64,000 nucleotides of DNA from Streptomyces clavifer (GTDB taxonomy: Bacteria > Actinomycetota > Actinomycetes > Streptomycetales > Streptomycetaceae). This document shows positions 25,198 to 34,032 of the stretch, one piece after another. The position numbers were made by a program, and so were the translations under genes. The notes beneath the pieces are model-generated. The model was not told the origin of the DNA, ran no database searches, and saw only the letters and a list, made by a program, of their open reading frames with translations. Each line of letters opens with the position of its first letter. Positions within the stretch are counted from its first letter, which is position 1. Where the stretch lies: the NCBI GenBank assembly GCA_014651175.1, contig BMWJ01000006.1, positions 372,001-436,000 of the forward strand, given 5' to 3'.

Positions 25198-28026
25198 TCA
25201 GCGGTGGGAGGGGAATTCCACGACCTGCTGGTACGTCGGCCGGTTCTGCCAGTGGATCGTCTTGTGCGTGATCCCGCCGAGCGCGCGGTGGATGATGGCG
25301 TCGCTGCACCACTGCTCCCCCGCCTTGCAGCTGTCGTCACCCGGGTACACCGTGGTCGCGGGCACCGCGGCCGCCTGCTTCAGCGTGCTGAGCAGCGCCT
25401 CGCGGCACGCGCTCAGGTCGCCGTTGCCGCAGTACGTCTTCGCCAGCGGCCCCTTGACGGTCTGCCCGAGGACCTGGCGCAGGTCCTTGTCGGCGAAGCC
25501 CCACCAGCCGTACTGGAACGCCGAGCCGCTGTGCGCCCCGCTCGGTCCGTGGCTCGCCGCCGGTGACTCGTCGGTGGCAAGGTTCCCGGTCAGGGCGGTG
25601 AAGAGGCCGTCGCCCAGGCCCGGACGGAATTCCGCCTCGATCAGTTTCGGCCACCAGGCGTCCATGATGCGTACCGCGTCCGCATGCGTGTACGTGTGCG
25701 ATCCGGAGCTGGTCTCCTTGCGCTGCGCGCCGGAGGCCCGCCACGAGTCCAGCTGCTGCACCACGGTGTTGAGCGCCGGATCGGTGACCGGCTGGGAGCG
25801 CAGCACCTTCAGCAGCTCGGGCAGCAATTGTTCGCCGCGCAGGTCGGTGAGTGCCGCCTCCGCCATGGCGCGGGTGAGGGAGGCGCGGGTCACTCCGCCG
25901 TTCGCGACGAGTGCCGCAACCCGGTCGTCGAGCAGGTCGCCGCGGTGGACGGAGCCGAAGCCGAAGGCGGCGGTGGCGTAGTCCTTGGCCTGACGGTTGT
26001 TCCAGGAGATGTAGTAGTCCTGGCCGCTGGAGTGCGGGTGCTCCGCGAACGGTGTGTACGTGGCGGTGTTGGCGGCCGGGTCGTAGCCCTTCCACTCGTA
26101 CGCCTTCTCGGCCTTGACCGGCAGCGCCGGGTCGACTCCGGCGGCGCGCACCGGGTTCATGCCGCTGTTGTAGAAGGCCGCGGTGCGGGAGTCGGCGTAG
26201 AACCAGTTGAAGGCGTAGTCGATGTGGCCGGCCGCCTGCTGGAAGGAGGCCGCGTCCGTGACGAGGGCCGGGTCGTTGAGCATCTGGAAGCCGATGATCG
26301 AGTCGGCCTCGTGCCGGTAGGTGGTGCGCAGCGAGGTGTACGCGACGGGCTTGCCGCCCACCGTGGCGCGGTGGGTGACGATGCCGTAGTCCGTGCGCCA
26401 CACCTGCATCCGATAGGAGCCCTTGGCGGTGGAGTCGGCGACGGTGGGCTTCCAGGAGTTGGTGCGCTCCATCTTCTCCATGGGCGTGCAGACACCGTCG
26501 TTGCGGTAGTGCGTGGAGCTCTTGGAGGGCGCGGAACCGTTGGCTTCACAGAGCTCGACGGCGTACGTGTCGGTGATGTCCTGGCCCGCCGAGGTGGCGC
26601 TCCAGGCGTAGTCCTGGCCGCGGCCCATCTGGATGTACATGCCGACACCCGCGAAGGAGACGCCGCGGGCGCTGATGCCGGGCCCCTGGAGCTCCTGGAG
26701 CATCATCAGCTGCGGGGCGAAGTAGCCGGTCTGGGGACCCATGACGGCGATGGGGTTGCCGCTCGCGGTGTGTTTGCCCGACACCAGGAGGGCGTTGGAC
26801 ATGCCCCGCTTCTGGGCGCCGTCGCCGGTTCCGGGCAGGGATCCCCCCGGGACGACTCCGTCGTCGTACATGCCCTGCAGCGGCTCGAGCGCGGCCGGCG
26901 CCTTCACGGGGGTCTTCGCGTTGGTGCCCGCCGAGCCGGTGCGGTCGTATATCAGCGGTTCGGGGGTGACCGAGCCCGCGTCGGGGAGGGCGGTGCCGCG
27001 GGCCTGGTCGGGCTTGCCCGCGTAGGGGAACGAGGTGCCGTCGTGGACGGTGAGGACGGCTTCCGGGTCGTTGCGCTGGCGGAAGGACTCCCAGACCCTG
27101 GTGCCCTCCTCGACACCGTACTTCTGCTGGGCGGCGAGCAGGGAGAGCGCGGCCTGCACCTCGCCGCCGCCTCCCCCGCCGAACTGTCCGCCGACGACCG
27201 AGGCGATCGAGATCAGGTCGGTCAGCTTGAACGGCTGGATCTCGCCCACGTTGGTGATGGAGTCGATCTTCCCGGTGAGGACGTACTCCCCGGGGAAGTA
27301 GCGGCCGTTCTTGGACTTCTCCCGGTAGGAGTTGATGCCGTCGACGTAGGCCTGCGCATCGGCCATCGCCTGCTCACCGCGCGGGCCCTCGGACGTCCGG
27401 ATGAAGGCGACCTGGGCCTCCAGGTCCGCCTCGGTGTACGGGGCCTGCGGCCAGAACTGCTGTTCCAGCCCCTGGTTGGCGAGCGCCCCTCCGGCGAACG
27501 AGGTCAGCTGGCCGCGTCCGATGTGCCGGAAGAGGTCCATCAGCCAGAGCCGGTCCTGCCCCGCCGCGTACCCGGCGCCGAATTCGGTGCCGTAGCGGGT
27601 GGTGCCCTTGATGTGGGGAACGCCGCTCTTCTTGTCGCGGGTGATGGTCACGTCCGAGCGCGGCGAGGTGACGGACTCGACCTGGTCGGCGGCGACCCCG
27701 AACGAGGCGTCGTTGAAGAAGTCGGTCAGCTTCTGGTCGGTGAGGCCCGTGTGACCGGCCACCAGGCCGTTGTAGCGGTCGAGCTGGTCGTCGCTGTGGG
27801 CGGGGTGGGTGCCGAAGGCCTTGTTGCCGAGGATCTCGACGAGGGTGGCGTTGCCGTTCTCGCCGGGCGGCAGGATGTCCGCGCACCGGCCCTGGCAGTG
27901 GTCGGTGACGGCGACGGGTTCCGGCTGCGCCGCCCCGGCCGGGGGCGCCGAGGCGAGAAGGGACGTACCGAGAGCGAGGACGGCCGCGACTGTGGCGGCT
28001 CTGAGCGTGTGGGTGCGAGGGGGCAT
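25198..28026 (-). CDS. Secreted penicillin acylase-family N-terminal nucleophile hydrolase
   Basis: This 942-residue precursor has a signal peptide (RAATVAAVLALGTSLLASAPPAGAA). The alpha-chain region includes DVTITRDKKSGVPHIKGTTRYGTEFGAGYAAGQDRLWLMDLFRHIGRG. A spacer follows, then the beta chain starting at Ser410 in KRGMSNALLVSGKHTASGNPIAVMGPQTGYFAPQ. That Ser would be the autoprocessing site and nucleophile. The family includes penicillin, cephalosporin and acyl-homoserine-lactone acylases, as well as acylases for cyclic lipopeptides and aculeacin. The amide substrate is unknown. GGAGGAG gives a good ribosome site. Confidence 0.9.
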   Translation of the reverse strand: MPPRTHTLRAATVAAVLALGTSLLASAPPAGAAQPEPVAVTDHCQGRCADILPPGENGNATLVEILGNKAFGTHPAHSDDQLDRYNGLVAGHTGLTDQKLTDFFNDASFGVAADQVESVTSPRSDVTITRDKKSGVPHIKGTTRYGTEFGAGYAAGQDRLWLMDLFRHIGRGQLTSFAGGALANQGLEQQFWPQAPYTEADLEAQVAFIRTSEGPRGEQAMADAQAYVDGINSYREKSKNGRYFPGEYVLTGKIDSITNVGEIQPFKLTDLISIASVVGGQFGGGGGGEVQAALSLLAAQQKYGVEEGTRVWESFRQRNDPEAVLTVHDGTSFPYAGKPDQARGTALPDAGSVTPEPLIYDRTGSAGTNAKTPVKAPAALEPLQGMYDDGVVPGGSLPGTGDGAQKRGMSNALLVSGKHTASGNPIAVMGPQTGYFAPQLMMLQELQGPGISARGVSFAGVGMYIQMGRGQDYAWSATSAGQDITDTYAVELCEANGSAPSKSSTHYRNDGVCTPMEKMERTNSWKPTVADSTAKGSYRMQVWRTDYGIVTHRATVGGKPVAYTSLRTTYRHEADSIIGFQMLNDPALVTDAASFQQAAGHIDYAFNWFYADSRTAAFYNSGMNPVRAAGVDPALPVKAEKAYEWKGYDPAANTATYTPFAEHPHSSGQDYYISWNNRQAKDYATAAFGFGSVHRGDLLDDRVAALVANGGVTRASLTRAMAEAALTDLRGEQLLPELLKVLRSQPVTDPALNTVVQQLDSWRASGAQRKETSSGSHTYTHADAVRIMDAWWPKLIEAEFRPGLGDGLFTALTGNLATDESPAASHGPSGAHSGSAFQYGWWGFADKDLRQVLGQTVKGPLAKTYCGNGDLSACREALLSTLKQAAAVPATTVYPGDDSCKAGEQWCSDAIIHRALGGITHKTIHWQNRPTYQQVVEFPSHR

Positions 28027-28248
28027 GCGTGCTCCTCCGGGTGGCCGATGCGCCGGAGGTTACCGCCGGTAGGCCACCCCGGTAAGATGAACATCAGTCA
28101 CTTTTTCCGAATCGCCACACGCCGCCACACCGCCTCTCGGGAAACCGTCTCATTCCGTGGACGGTTTTCACCTTTCGATGGAGCCGAATCGGGCAGTCGT
28201 ACGTCCATCCCTTGACGCCGAAGTACGAGCGACGGAGGTGGCAGTGCC

Positions 28249-28860
28249 ATGGCCGGTTTCCGGAGTCTTGCGAGACAGGTCCGCGATCAGCGGGGCGATC
28301 TGGCTTTGCGGCGGTATTCGCTGCGCAAATGCCTGGAGCGGTTCGCCCCCTACGGTCACCGCGCGACCTGGGATCACCTGTGTGCCCGGCACGGGATCGA
28401 GCCCGAGGACCGGGCTCCCGACCCGGTGCGTCTGATCCGCGCACTGGAGGAGCTGGAGGACGCGCGGGCCGTCTGGCTCGCGTACGAGACGGGCTTCGCC
28501 GAGCGGCGGCGCCGTGAGAAGCACGACGGGCTGCGCCGGCCGGGCACGTTCGACGACTGGCACCGGCGCACCTGGGGCGGCAACGGCGTCGCTCCTTGCG
28601 ACGACCCGGAGATCCACCCGACCGCACCGCTGGCCGAGGTGCTGGGGCGGCTGATCGCCGCCCTCGGCTCGGAGCCGGGCGCCGCCTGCCCGGTCTGCGC
28701 GGGAACCGGCATCGCCTGGCGGCAGGACCTCGACCGTGAACCCTGGTCCGGGCCGGTCTGCACGGGGTGCGGCATCGTGGTCCCGCGGCCCGTGCTGACC
28801 GAGCGGGCACTGGCGAAGGCCCGGGGAGGACGGACGAGGAAGCTGGCATCGGCGGCCTGA
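28249..28860 (+). CDS. Hypothetical protein with a C-terminal zinc-ribbon-like motif
   Basis: I do not recognise a named family. The 203-residue basic protein has an arginine-rich helical N-terminus (LRRYSLRKCLERFAPYGHRATWDHLCARHGIEPED). The C-terminus has two Cys pairs, CPVCAGTG and CTGCGIVVPR, about 25 residues apart, which could bind zinc. GGAGGTGG precedes the ATG at good spacing. No operon partner is visible. A nucleic-acid-binding role is possible but unproven. Confidence 0.7.
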   Translation: MAGFRSLARQVRDQRGDLALRRYSLRKCLERFAPYGHRATWDHLCARHGIEPEDRAPDPVRLIRALEELEDARAVWLAYETGFAERRRREKHDGLRRPGTFDDWHRRTWGGNGVAPCDDPEIHPTAPLAEVLGRLIAALGSEPGAACPVCAGTGIAWRQDLDREPWSGPVCTGCGIVVPRPVLTERALAKARGGRTRKLASAA

Positions 28861-29088
28861 GGGGCCCGGGGCGCCGGGCCGCATCGCACCCCCTCGGGAC
28901 CCGGACCGCCGCAACCCGCGCGGACCCGGGCCGCCGGAGCACGGGAGCGCGACACGCCCGACGTGACGCGGCCACCGCAACGCCTCGCACCCACACGACC
29001 CGGACCGCCGCACCACGGCACACCCCGTGTGGGCCGGAGCCGCGGTCGGCATCCCGGCCCCGTGCGCCCGGGCACGGCCCGGGCGCGC

Positions 29089-29562
29089 CTACGAGCGGTC
29101 CGCAGCCCTGCGCTCGGGCATCAGACGCGACCCGGTGATCCTCTCGCCGGAGATGTCGCCGGGGTTGGACAGCACGCAGTTCTCCAGCGACAGGCACCCG
29201 CAGCCGATGCAGTCGGTGAGGTGGTCGCGCAGCCGCCCCAGCTGCTCGATGCGCTCGTCCAGCTCCGAGCGCCACGCGTGGGAGAGCCGCGCCCAGTCCT
29301 CGCGGTTCGGAGTGCGCTCCTCCGGAAGCTCGGCGAGCGCGTTCCTGATGGTGGCGAGCGGAATCCCCACCCGCTGCGCGGCGCGGACGAACGCGACCCG
29401 CCGCAGGGCGTCCCGACTGTAGCGGCGCTGGTTGCCACTGGTGCGGCGGCTGCTGATCAGGCCCTTGGCCTCGTAGAAGTGCAGGGCCGACACGGCGGCG
29501 CCACTGCGCGCGGAGAGCTGGCCGACCGTGAGTTCATGAAGTGTCTGCGGGATCTGTGGCAC
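29089..29562 (-). CDS. soxR: Redox-sensing MerR-family regulator SoxR
   Basis: This 157-residue protein has a MerR helix-turn-helix (LTVGQLSARSGAAVSALHFYEAKGLISSRRTSGNQRRYSRDALRRVAFVRAAQRVGIPL). It also has the [2Fe-2S] cluster motif CIGCGCLSLENC. In Streptomyces, SoxR senses redox-active antibiotics such as actinorhodin and activates a few oxidoreductase and transporter genes. The GTG was chosen because it starts the conserved region. A TAGGGT hexamer ends 7 bases before it, so it is probably leaderless. It is divergent from the MaoC gene. Confidence 0.93.
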   Translation of the reverse strand: MPQIPQTLHELTVGQLSARSGAAVSALHFYEAKGLISSRRTSGNQRRYSRDALRRVAFVRAAQRVGIPLATIRNALAELPEERTPNREDWARLSHAWRSELDERIEQLGRLRDHLTDCIGCGCLSLENCVLSNPGDISGERITGSRLMPERRAADRS

Positions 29563-29569
29563 TCCCCGA

Positions 29570-29575
29570 ACCCTA
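29570..29575 (-). promoter_or_regulatory. Putative -10 box of leaderless soxR
   Basis: TAGGGT on the minus strand ends 7 bases before the soxR GTG. Confidence 0.4.
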
Positions 29576-29628
29576 CTGGCCCCGTCTCGGCCGCAGCCGC
29601 CCACTTGGAATACCCGGACGGTCCGTCG

Positions 29629-29671
29629 TTGACAGGGGCGCACCGCCCCACCATGCTGAGCAAGCGCTTAG
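29629..29671 (+). promoter_or_regulatory. MaoC gene promoter with overlapping TetR-type operator
   Basis: TTGACA is followed after 17 bases by CATGCT. The imperfect palindrome CTGAGCAAGCGCTTAG (29656-29671) overlaps the -10 box. The same 16-mer occurs before the TetR gene at 30891. Confidence 0.65.
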
Positions 29672-29727
29672 ACACCGCTCGGGGCGTGCGCCTCGGGGCT
29701 GACAGCCGGAAGGCAGGGACCAGGAAC

Positions 29728-30189
29728 ATGGCAGAGCCGAAGATCTTCACGTCCGCACAGGAGCTGCGGGACGGAGTGGGCCAGGAGCTCGGTCACAGCG
29801 ATTGGCTGGAGATCGAGCAGAAGCGGATCGACCTGTTCGCCGAGGCCACCGGCGACCACCAGTGGATCCATGTGGACCCGGAGCGCGCCGCGGCCGGCCC
29901 CTTCGGCACGACGATCGCCCACGGCTATCTCACGCTGTCGCTGCTGCCCGTGCTCGTCCCGCAGATCCTCCGGGTCGAGGGCGCGAAGATGGGCATCAAC
30001 TACGGGACCAACAAGGTCCGCTTCCCCTCCACCGTCCCGGTCGGGTCGCGGCTGCGCGCCACCGCCGTGCTCAGGAGCGTCGAGGAGGCGGGCGGCGGGG
30101 TGCAGGTGACCGCCCTCGTCACGGTCGAGCGCGAGGGCGGCGACAAGCCGGCCTGCGTCGCCGAATCGGTGTCGCGCTACTACTTCTGA
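29728..30189 (+). CDS. MaoC-family enoyl-CoA hydratase/dehydratase
   Basis: This 153-residue hot-dog-fold protein starts PKIFTSAQELRDGVGQELGHSDWLEIEQKRIDLFAEATGDHQWIHVDPERA and continues GPFGTTIAHGYLTLSLLPVLV. It carries the hydratase 2 motif with Asp (GDHQWIH) and His (AHG). It would hydrate enoyl-CoA in beta-oxidation or a related pathway. It converges with a TetR gene that carries the same operator, so it is probably that regulator's target. Confidence 0.92.
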   Translation: MAEPKIFTSAQELRDGVGQELGHSDWLEIEQKRIDLFAEATGDHQWIHVDPERAAAGPFGTTIAHGYLTLSLLPVLVPQILRVEGAKMGINYGTNKVRFPSTVPVGSRLRATAVLRSVEEAGGGVQVTALVTVEREGGDKPACVAESVSRYYF

Positions 30190-30219
30190 GCCGTACGGGC
30201 GCGCGGCACGCTCCGGATA

Positions 30220-30843
30220 CTACTTCCGGGGGCCGACCATGCGCAGGACGAGGTCGGCGTAGAGCGTGCCGACCTCGTCCGGCGTCCGGCTGCCCTGCGC
30301 GTTGAACCAGCGCGCCACGTCGATGCAGAGCGACAGCACGGCCAGCGTGGTGCCCGGGACGTCGGGGACGTCGAACTCCCCCGTCCGGACGCCCTCGCTG
30401 ATGATCCGGCGCACCGCGGCGTCGCTCTTCCGGCGCAGCTCGACGATCTCCGCACGGTGTTCGTCGCTGAGGGCTTCGAGCTCGTACTGGACGACCCGGG
30501 CGGTGGTGTGGCGCTCGGCGTGCCAGCGGACGAAGGCCTGTACGGCACCTGCGAGCCGCTCGGCCGCGGTGCCGTCCCTGTCGGCGGCCGTCTCCAGGAG
30601 GAGCAGGGCGCGGTCGTGGCCGATCCTGCTGATCCGGTGGAGCAGCTCCTCCTTGGTCTTGTAGTGGATGTAGAGCGCGGCCGGGCTCATCCCGGCCCGC
30701 CCCGCGATGTCCCGCGTGGTGGTCGCGTGATACCCGCGCTCGGCAAAGGCCTCGACGGCCGCGACGAGCAGTCGCCGGGCCGCCTCGGGCGTGACCTCGC
30801 TCCACGGCGTGTTCTCGCCGTCGGTCTCCTCCGCCGTGCTCAT
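30220..30843 (-). CDS. TetR-family regulator of the MaoC gene
   Basis: This 207-residue TetR protein has the DNA-binding helices HATTTRDIAGRAGMSPAALYIHYKTKEELLHRI and a ligand domain with VRWHAERHTTARVVQYELEALSDEHRAEIVELRR. Relatives control fatty-acid or acyl-CoA genes in actinomycetes. Its promoter carries the exact 16-mer found in the MaoC promoter, so autoregulation and repression of MaoC are likely. AAAGGGG lies upstream of the ATG. Confidence 0.9.
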   Translation of the reverse strand: MSTAEETDGENTPWSEVTPEAARRLLVAAVEAFAERGYHATTTRDIAGRAGMSPAALYIHYKTKEELLHRISRIGHDRALLLLETAADRDGTAAERLAGAVQAFVRWHAERHTTARVVQYELEALSDEHRAEIVELRRKSDAAVRRIISEGVRTGEFDVPDVPGTTLAVLSLCIDVARWFNAQGSRTPDEVGTLYADLVLRMVGPRK

Positions 30844-30890
30844 GTTCACGTGCCCCTTTCCCCTCGCAGGACGAACACCATACCGCGAAC

Positions 30891-30906
30891 CTGAGCAAGC
30901 GCTTAG
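30891..30906. promoter_or_regulatory. TetR-type operator before its own gene
   Basis: CTGAGCAAGCGCTTAG lies about 48 bases before the TetR start. It is identical to the operator at 29656-29671. Confidence 0.65.
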
Positions 30907-30928
30907 GGGACGCCGGTGGCCGGGACCG

Positions 30929-31219
30929 TCAGAGCTTCTGGAAGGGGTCGTGCTCGGCGAGGATCTTCTCCAGCCGGGCCTGGTCGACGCGGTTGGTGAT
31001 CTGCCCCGCCTCTTGGCGGTCCCTGATGACCTTGGCCAGAGTGAAGCACGAAGTGACGAGGTAGAGAACGCCGATGGCGAGGAAGGCGCGCACCCAGCCG
31101 TCCGCGTCGAGGAAGAAGATACCGAGGGCCACCGCGCCCATGGCCACCCCGAAGGAGAGGACGGCCTGGCCGTAGAAGGCCGCGGTGCTCTGCTGCTTGA
31201 CCGATGTTGTCTCACTCAT
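30929..31219 (-). CDS. YiaA/YiaB-family small membrane protein
   Basis: This 96-residue protein has two pairs of hydrophobic helices (FYGQAVLSFGVAMGAVALGIFFLDADGWVRAFLAIGVLYLVTSCFTLAKVIRDRQE). It matches the YiaA/YiaB inner-membrane family, whose function is not known. It stands between the TetR gene and the acyl-CoA dehydrogenase gene on the same strand, with its own upstream gap. Confidence 0.8.
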   Translation of the reverse strand: MSETTSVKQQSTAAFYGQAVLSFGVAMGAVALGIFFLDADGWVRAFLAIGVLYLVTSCFTLAKVIRDRQEAGQITNRVDQARLEKILAEHDPFQKL

Positions 31220-31328
31220 GCTGCACAGCATCGGGCGAGGGGGCGCACGCCACATCCGTAGGCGTACTCAGTCGGTACTCATCCGTCCGGACCGCAAGGG
31301 GGCGAGGGGGCCGGGGCGGCACCGGCGG

Positions 31329-32480
31329 TCAGAACGCGGAGACCCCGGTCAGCGCGCGGCCGATGATCAGCTTCTGGATCTGGCTGGTGCCCTCGTAGAG
31401 GGTCATCACGCGGGCGTCCCGCACCAGCTTGCCCACCGGGTACTCGTCGATGTAGCCGTAGCCGCCGAACACCTGGAGGGCGTTGTTGGCGGCCCGGACG
31501 GCCGCCTCGGAGGCGAAGAGCTTCGCCGTGGACGCGGCGGTGGCGAAGTCCTTGCCGCGGTCGACGAGGTCGGCGACGCGCCAGGTCAGCATGCGGGCCG
31601 CGTCGACGTCCACGGAGATGTCGCTGATCAGCTCCTGGACGAGCTGGTAGCTCGCGATGGACTTCCCGAACTGCTCGCGCTCACCCGCGTAGCGCACAGC
31701 GGCGTCGAGGGCCGCCTGGGCGATGCCGACGCAGCCGGCCGCCACCGACATCCGGCCCTTCGCCAGCGCGGACATGGCGATGGAGAAGCCCTTGCCCTCC
31801 GGCCCCAGGAGGGTGGCGGCGGGGACGCGGACATCCTCCAGCACCAGCTCGGCCGTGGCCTGGCCGCGCAGCCCGAGCTTGCCGTGGATGGTGCGCCGGG
31901 TCAGGCCCGGGCTGTCGGCGGGCACCAGGAAGGCGGAGACACCCCGGTGGCCGGGGGCGTCGCCGGTGCGGGCGAAGAGCAGGACGACGTCGGCCCAGGT
32001 GCCGTTGGTGATGAACATCTTGGAGCCGTTGATCACGTAGTGGTCACCGTCGCGCACGGCCTTCGTGGTCAGGTTGCCCGCGTCGGAGCCGGTGCCCGGC
32101 TCCGTGAGGCCGAAGCAGCCGACGGCCTCGCCCGCGGTGAGCCCCGGCAGCCACTGCCGCTTCTGCTCCTCGCTGCCCCAGGAGGCGATCGTCTTGGCGA
32201 CCAGGCCGAGCGAGACGGACACGATGCCGCGCACCGAGGAGTCGCCGCGCCCGAGCTCCTCGGTGACCAGGCAGTAGGCGAGGTGGTCGCCGCCCGAGCC
32301 GCCGTACTCCTCGGGGACGGTCAGACCGAGGAAACCGAGGTCTCCCAGCTTCTTCACGATCGACTTGTCGACGCTCTCGGCCCGGTCCCACGCGACGGCG
32401 TGCGGAGTGATCTCCCGTGCGACGAAGTCCTCGGCGAGCTGCCGTGCGGCTTCCTGCTCCTCGCTCAGCTCTAGGTTCAT
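31329..32480 (-). CDS. Acyl-CoA dehydrogenase
   Basis: This 383-residue flavoenzyme has all the family landmarks: the N-terminal MNLELSEEQEAARQLAEDFV, CFGLTEPGTGSDAGNL, NGSKMFITNG, the FAD region and the C-terminal catalytic Glu in LYEGTSQIQKLIIGRAL. It introduces the alpha-beta double bond in a short or medium-chain acyl-CoA. It is divergent from a TetR gene, and an operator-like dyad lies 17 bases before its start. GTG at 32492 is an alternative start. Confidence 0.93.
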   Translation of the reverse strand: MNLELSEEQEAARQLAEDFVAREITPHAVAWDRAESVDKSIVKKLGDLGFLGLTVPEEYGGSGGDHLAYCLVTEELGRGDSSVRGIVSVSLGLVAKTIASWGSEEQKRQWLPGLTAGEAVGCFGLTEPGTGSDAGNLTTKAVRDGDHYVINGSKMFITNGTWADVVLLFARTGDAPGHRGVSAFLVPADSPGLTRRTIHGKLGLRGQATAELVLEDVRVPAATLLGPEGKGFSIAMSALAKGRMSVAAGCVGIAQAALDAAVRYAGEREQFGKSIASYQLVQELISDISVDVDAARMLTWRVADLVDRGKDFATAASTAKLFASEAAVRAANNALQVFGGYGYIDEYPVGKLVRDARVMTLYEGTSQIQKLIIGRALTGVSAF

Positions 32481-32496
32481 CCTGCCACCCACTTTT

Positions 32497-32514
32497 AATT
32501 AGCACTGCTAGTTT
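32497..32514. promoter_or_regulatory. TetR-type operator between the dehydrogenase and TetR genes
   Basis: On the minus strand AAACTAGC-AG-TGCTAATT is an imperfect palindrome. It shares AAACTAGC and the TG-TA-TT spacing with the site upstream of the ALDH gene at 37653. Confidence 0.6.
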
Positions 32515-32529
32515 TCTGTTGGCAGGCCC

Positions 32530-32535
32530 TACTAT
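32530..32535 (+). promoter_or_regulatory. Putative -10 box, leaderless tetR
   Basis: TACTAT ends 7 bases before the TetR ATG. The operator lies just upstream. Confidence 0.45.
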
Positions 32536-32542
32536 GTGCCGC

Positions 32543-33244
32543 ATGGCCCGACCGCGCAAGCCCCTCCTCAGCAGAGACCGCATCGTCGAGGCGGCGAGCG
32601 CGCTCGTGGACGCCGAAGGGCTCGACGCCGTCTCGACCCGTCGCCTCGCGGCCGAGCTGGGGGTGAGCGGCCCCTCGCTCTACAACCACTTCCGGAACAA
32701 GGACGAGATCCTCGACGCGGTCGCCGACGCCGTGTCCGCCCAGGTCGATCTGTCGATGTTCGAGGAGTCCGACCCCCGCGACTGGCCCGCCGCCCTGCAC
32801 GACTGGGCCGTCTCCTACCGAGCGGCTCTCTCCGCGCACCCGCACATCGTCCCGGTGCTGGCCCAGGGCCCGGGGCGCCGTCCGGCCGGGCTGCGGGTCG
32901 CAGACGCCGTGTTCGGCGCCATGGTCCGGGCCGGCTGGCCGCACGCCCAGGCGACGTACATCGGCGCGCTCATGCGCTACTTCATCACCGGATCCGCGCT
33001 CGGTTCATTCGCCCGCGGCTTCGTCGACGACGAGACCGCCTACGACCCCGCCGACTACCCCCACCTCGGCCAGGCCCATCTGCTGGCCGACCGCCGCCAG
33101 CAGGTCGACGAGGGCGCCTTCGAGACAGGGCTGCGGGCCCTGCTGGACGGCCTGGCGCTCCAGTACGAGCAGACCGTGGCGACCGGCACCGCGTCGTCGG
33201 GCACGGCAGGGGTGACGGTTCGGCACTCGCCGAACCGTTCCTGA
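32543..33244 (+). CDS. TetR/AcrR-family regulator
   Basis: This 233-residue protein has the helix-turn-helix DAVSTRRLAAELGVSGPSLYNHFRNKDEILDAVADAV and a TetR_C-type effector domain. It is divergent from the acyl-CoA dehydrogenase gene. Matching dyads occur in this intergenic region and before the ALDH-ADH operon, so all three units probably form one regulon. The gene is predicted to be leaderless. An ArsR gene starts 15 bases after its stop. Confidence 0.9.
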   Translation: MARPRKPLLSRDRIVEAASALVDAEGLDAVSTRRLAAELGVSGPSLYNHFRNKDEILDAVADAVSAQVDLSMFEESDPRDWPAALHDWAVSYRAALSAHPHIVPVLAQGPGRRPAGLRVADAVFGAMVRAGWPHAQATYIGALMRYFITGSALGSFARGFVDDETAYDPADYPHLGQAHLLADRRQQVDEGAFETGLRALLDGLALQYEQTVATGTASSGTAGVTVRHSPNRS

Positions 33245-33259
33245 CGCATCCTGGACGGT

Positions 33260-33988
33260 ATGGCCCGTACGCCGTCGCACGACCCCGCCGCACCCCGCCT
33301 CGCCGCTCTCGCCTCGCTGCTCGCGGACGAGACCCGCGCCTCCTTCTGTCTCGCCCTGCTCGACGGCCGGGCCTGGACGGCGGGCGAGCTGGCCCGGCAC
33401 GCCCGGGTGGCCCCGTCGACCGCGAGCGAGCACCTGGGGAAGCTGGTCGCGGGCGGCCTGCTGGCCGAGGAGCGGCAGGGCCGCCACCGCTATGTGCGGC
33501 TCGCCGGAGCGCGTGCCGCCCGGCTCGTCGAGGAACTCGCCGCGCAGGCCGCCCCGGGCCCGGAGGAGACGCACCCCAGGACTCTGGGCGCAGCGGGCCT
33601 GAGCAGCGCACTGGCCAGGGGACGCACGTGCTACGACCACCTGGCCGGGCGGCTCGGCATCGCGATCACGGACGCGATGACCGCCCGGGGGCTGCTGCGG
33701 CAGGACACCGGCTTCGCGCTCACCGAGGACGGGCTGGACTGGTTCGGCGCACTCGGTGCGCCTCTGGACACGGCGTCACGACGGCCCCTCGCGCGCGGCT
33801 GCCTGGACTGGACCGAGCGCAGGCCGCACCTGGCGGGCGCCGCGGGTGCCGCCCTGTGCGGGCACGCGCTGGACGCCGGATGGTGCGAACGGATCGGATC
33901 GGGCCGAGCGGTCCGGGCGACGCCCACCGGACTGCGGGCGCTGTCGGAACTCCTGGGCATCGACCCCGCCACGATTGACGGGCCCTGA
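33260..33988 (+). CDS. ArsR-family regulator
   Basis: This 242-residue protein has an N-terminal winged helix (RLAALASLLADETRASFCLALLDGRAWTAGELARHARVAPSTASEHLGKLVAGGLLAEERQGRHRYVRLAG). A long C-terminal domain with several Cys and His residues follows (CYDHLAGRLGIAITDAM, GCLDWTERRPHLAGAAGAALCGHALDAGWCERIG). It resembles larger ArsR proteins of actinomycetes rather than metal sensors. The DMT exporter gene 44 bases downstream is a likely target. Confidence 0.88.
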   Translation: MARTPSHDPAAPRLAALASLLADETRASFCLALLDGRAWTAGELARHARVAPSTASEHLGKLVAGGLLAEERQGRHRYVRLAGARAARLVEELAAQAAPGPEETHPRTLGAAGLSSALARGRTCYDHLAGRLGIAITDAMTARGLLRQDTGFALTEDGLDWFGALGAPLDTASRRPLARGCLDWTERRPHLAGAAGAALCGHALDAGWCERIGSGRAVRATPTGLRALSELLGIDPATIDGP

Positions 33989-34019
33989 CAATTCGGTGGG
34001 TGCCGCAGCGTTTGGGACC

Positions 34020-34025
34020 TACGGT
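34020..34025 (+). promoter_or_regulatory. Putative -10 box, leaderless DMT exporter gene
   Basis: TACGGT ends 7 bases before the ATG of the DMT transporter. Confidence 0.45.
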
Positions 34026-34032
34026 CGTGGCC

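Noticed and set aside
25684-28215. An 843-codon plus-strand frame
   Set aside because: It mirrors the penicillin acylase gene. Low-complexity Gly/Val/Arg/Asp sequence without motifs indicates a GC-driven artefact.
28861-29088. Intergenic GC-rich sequence with recurring GGACCGCCGCA
   Set aside because: Two or three loose copies do not make a regular array, and no gene or hairpin stands out.
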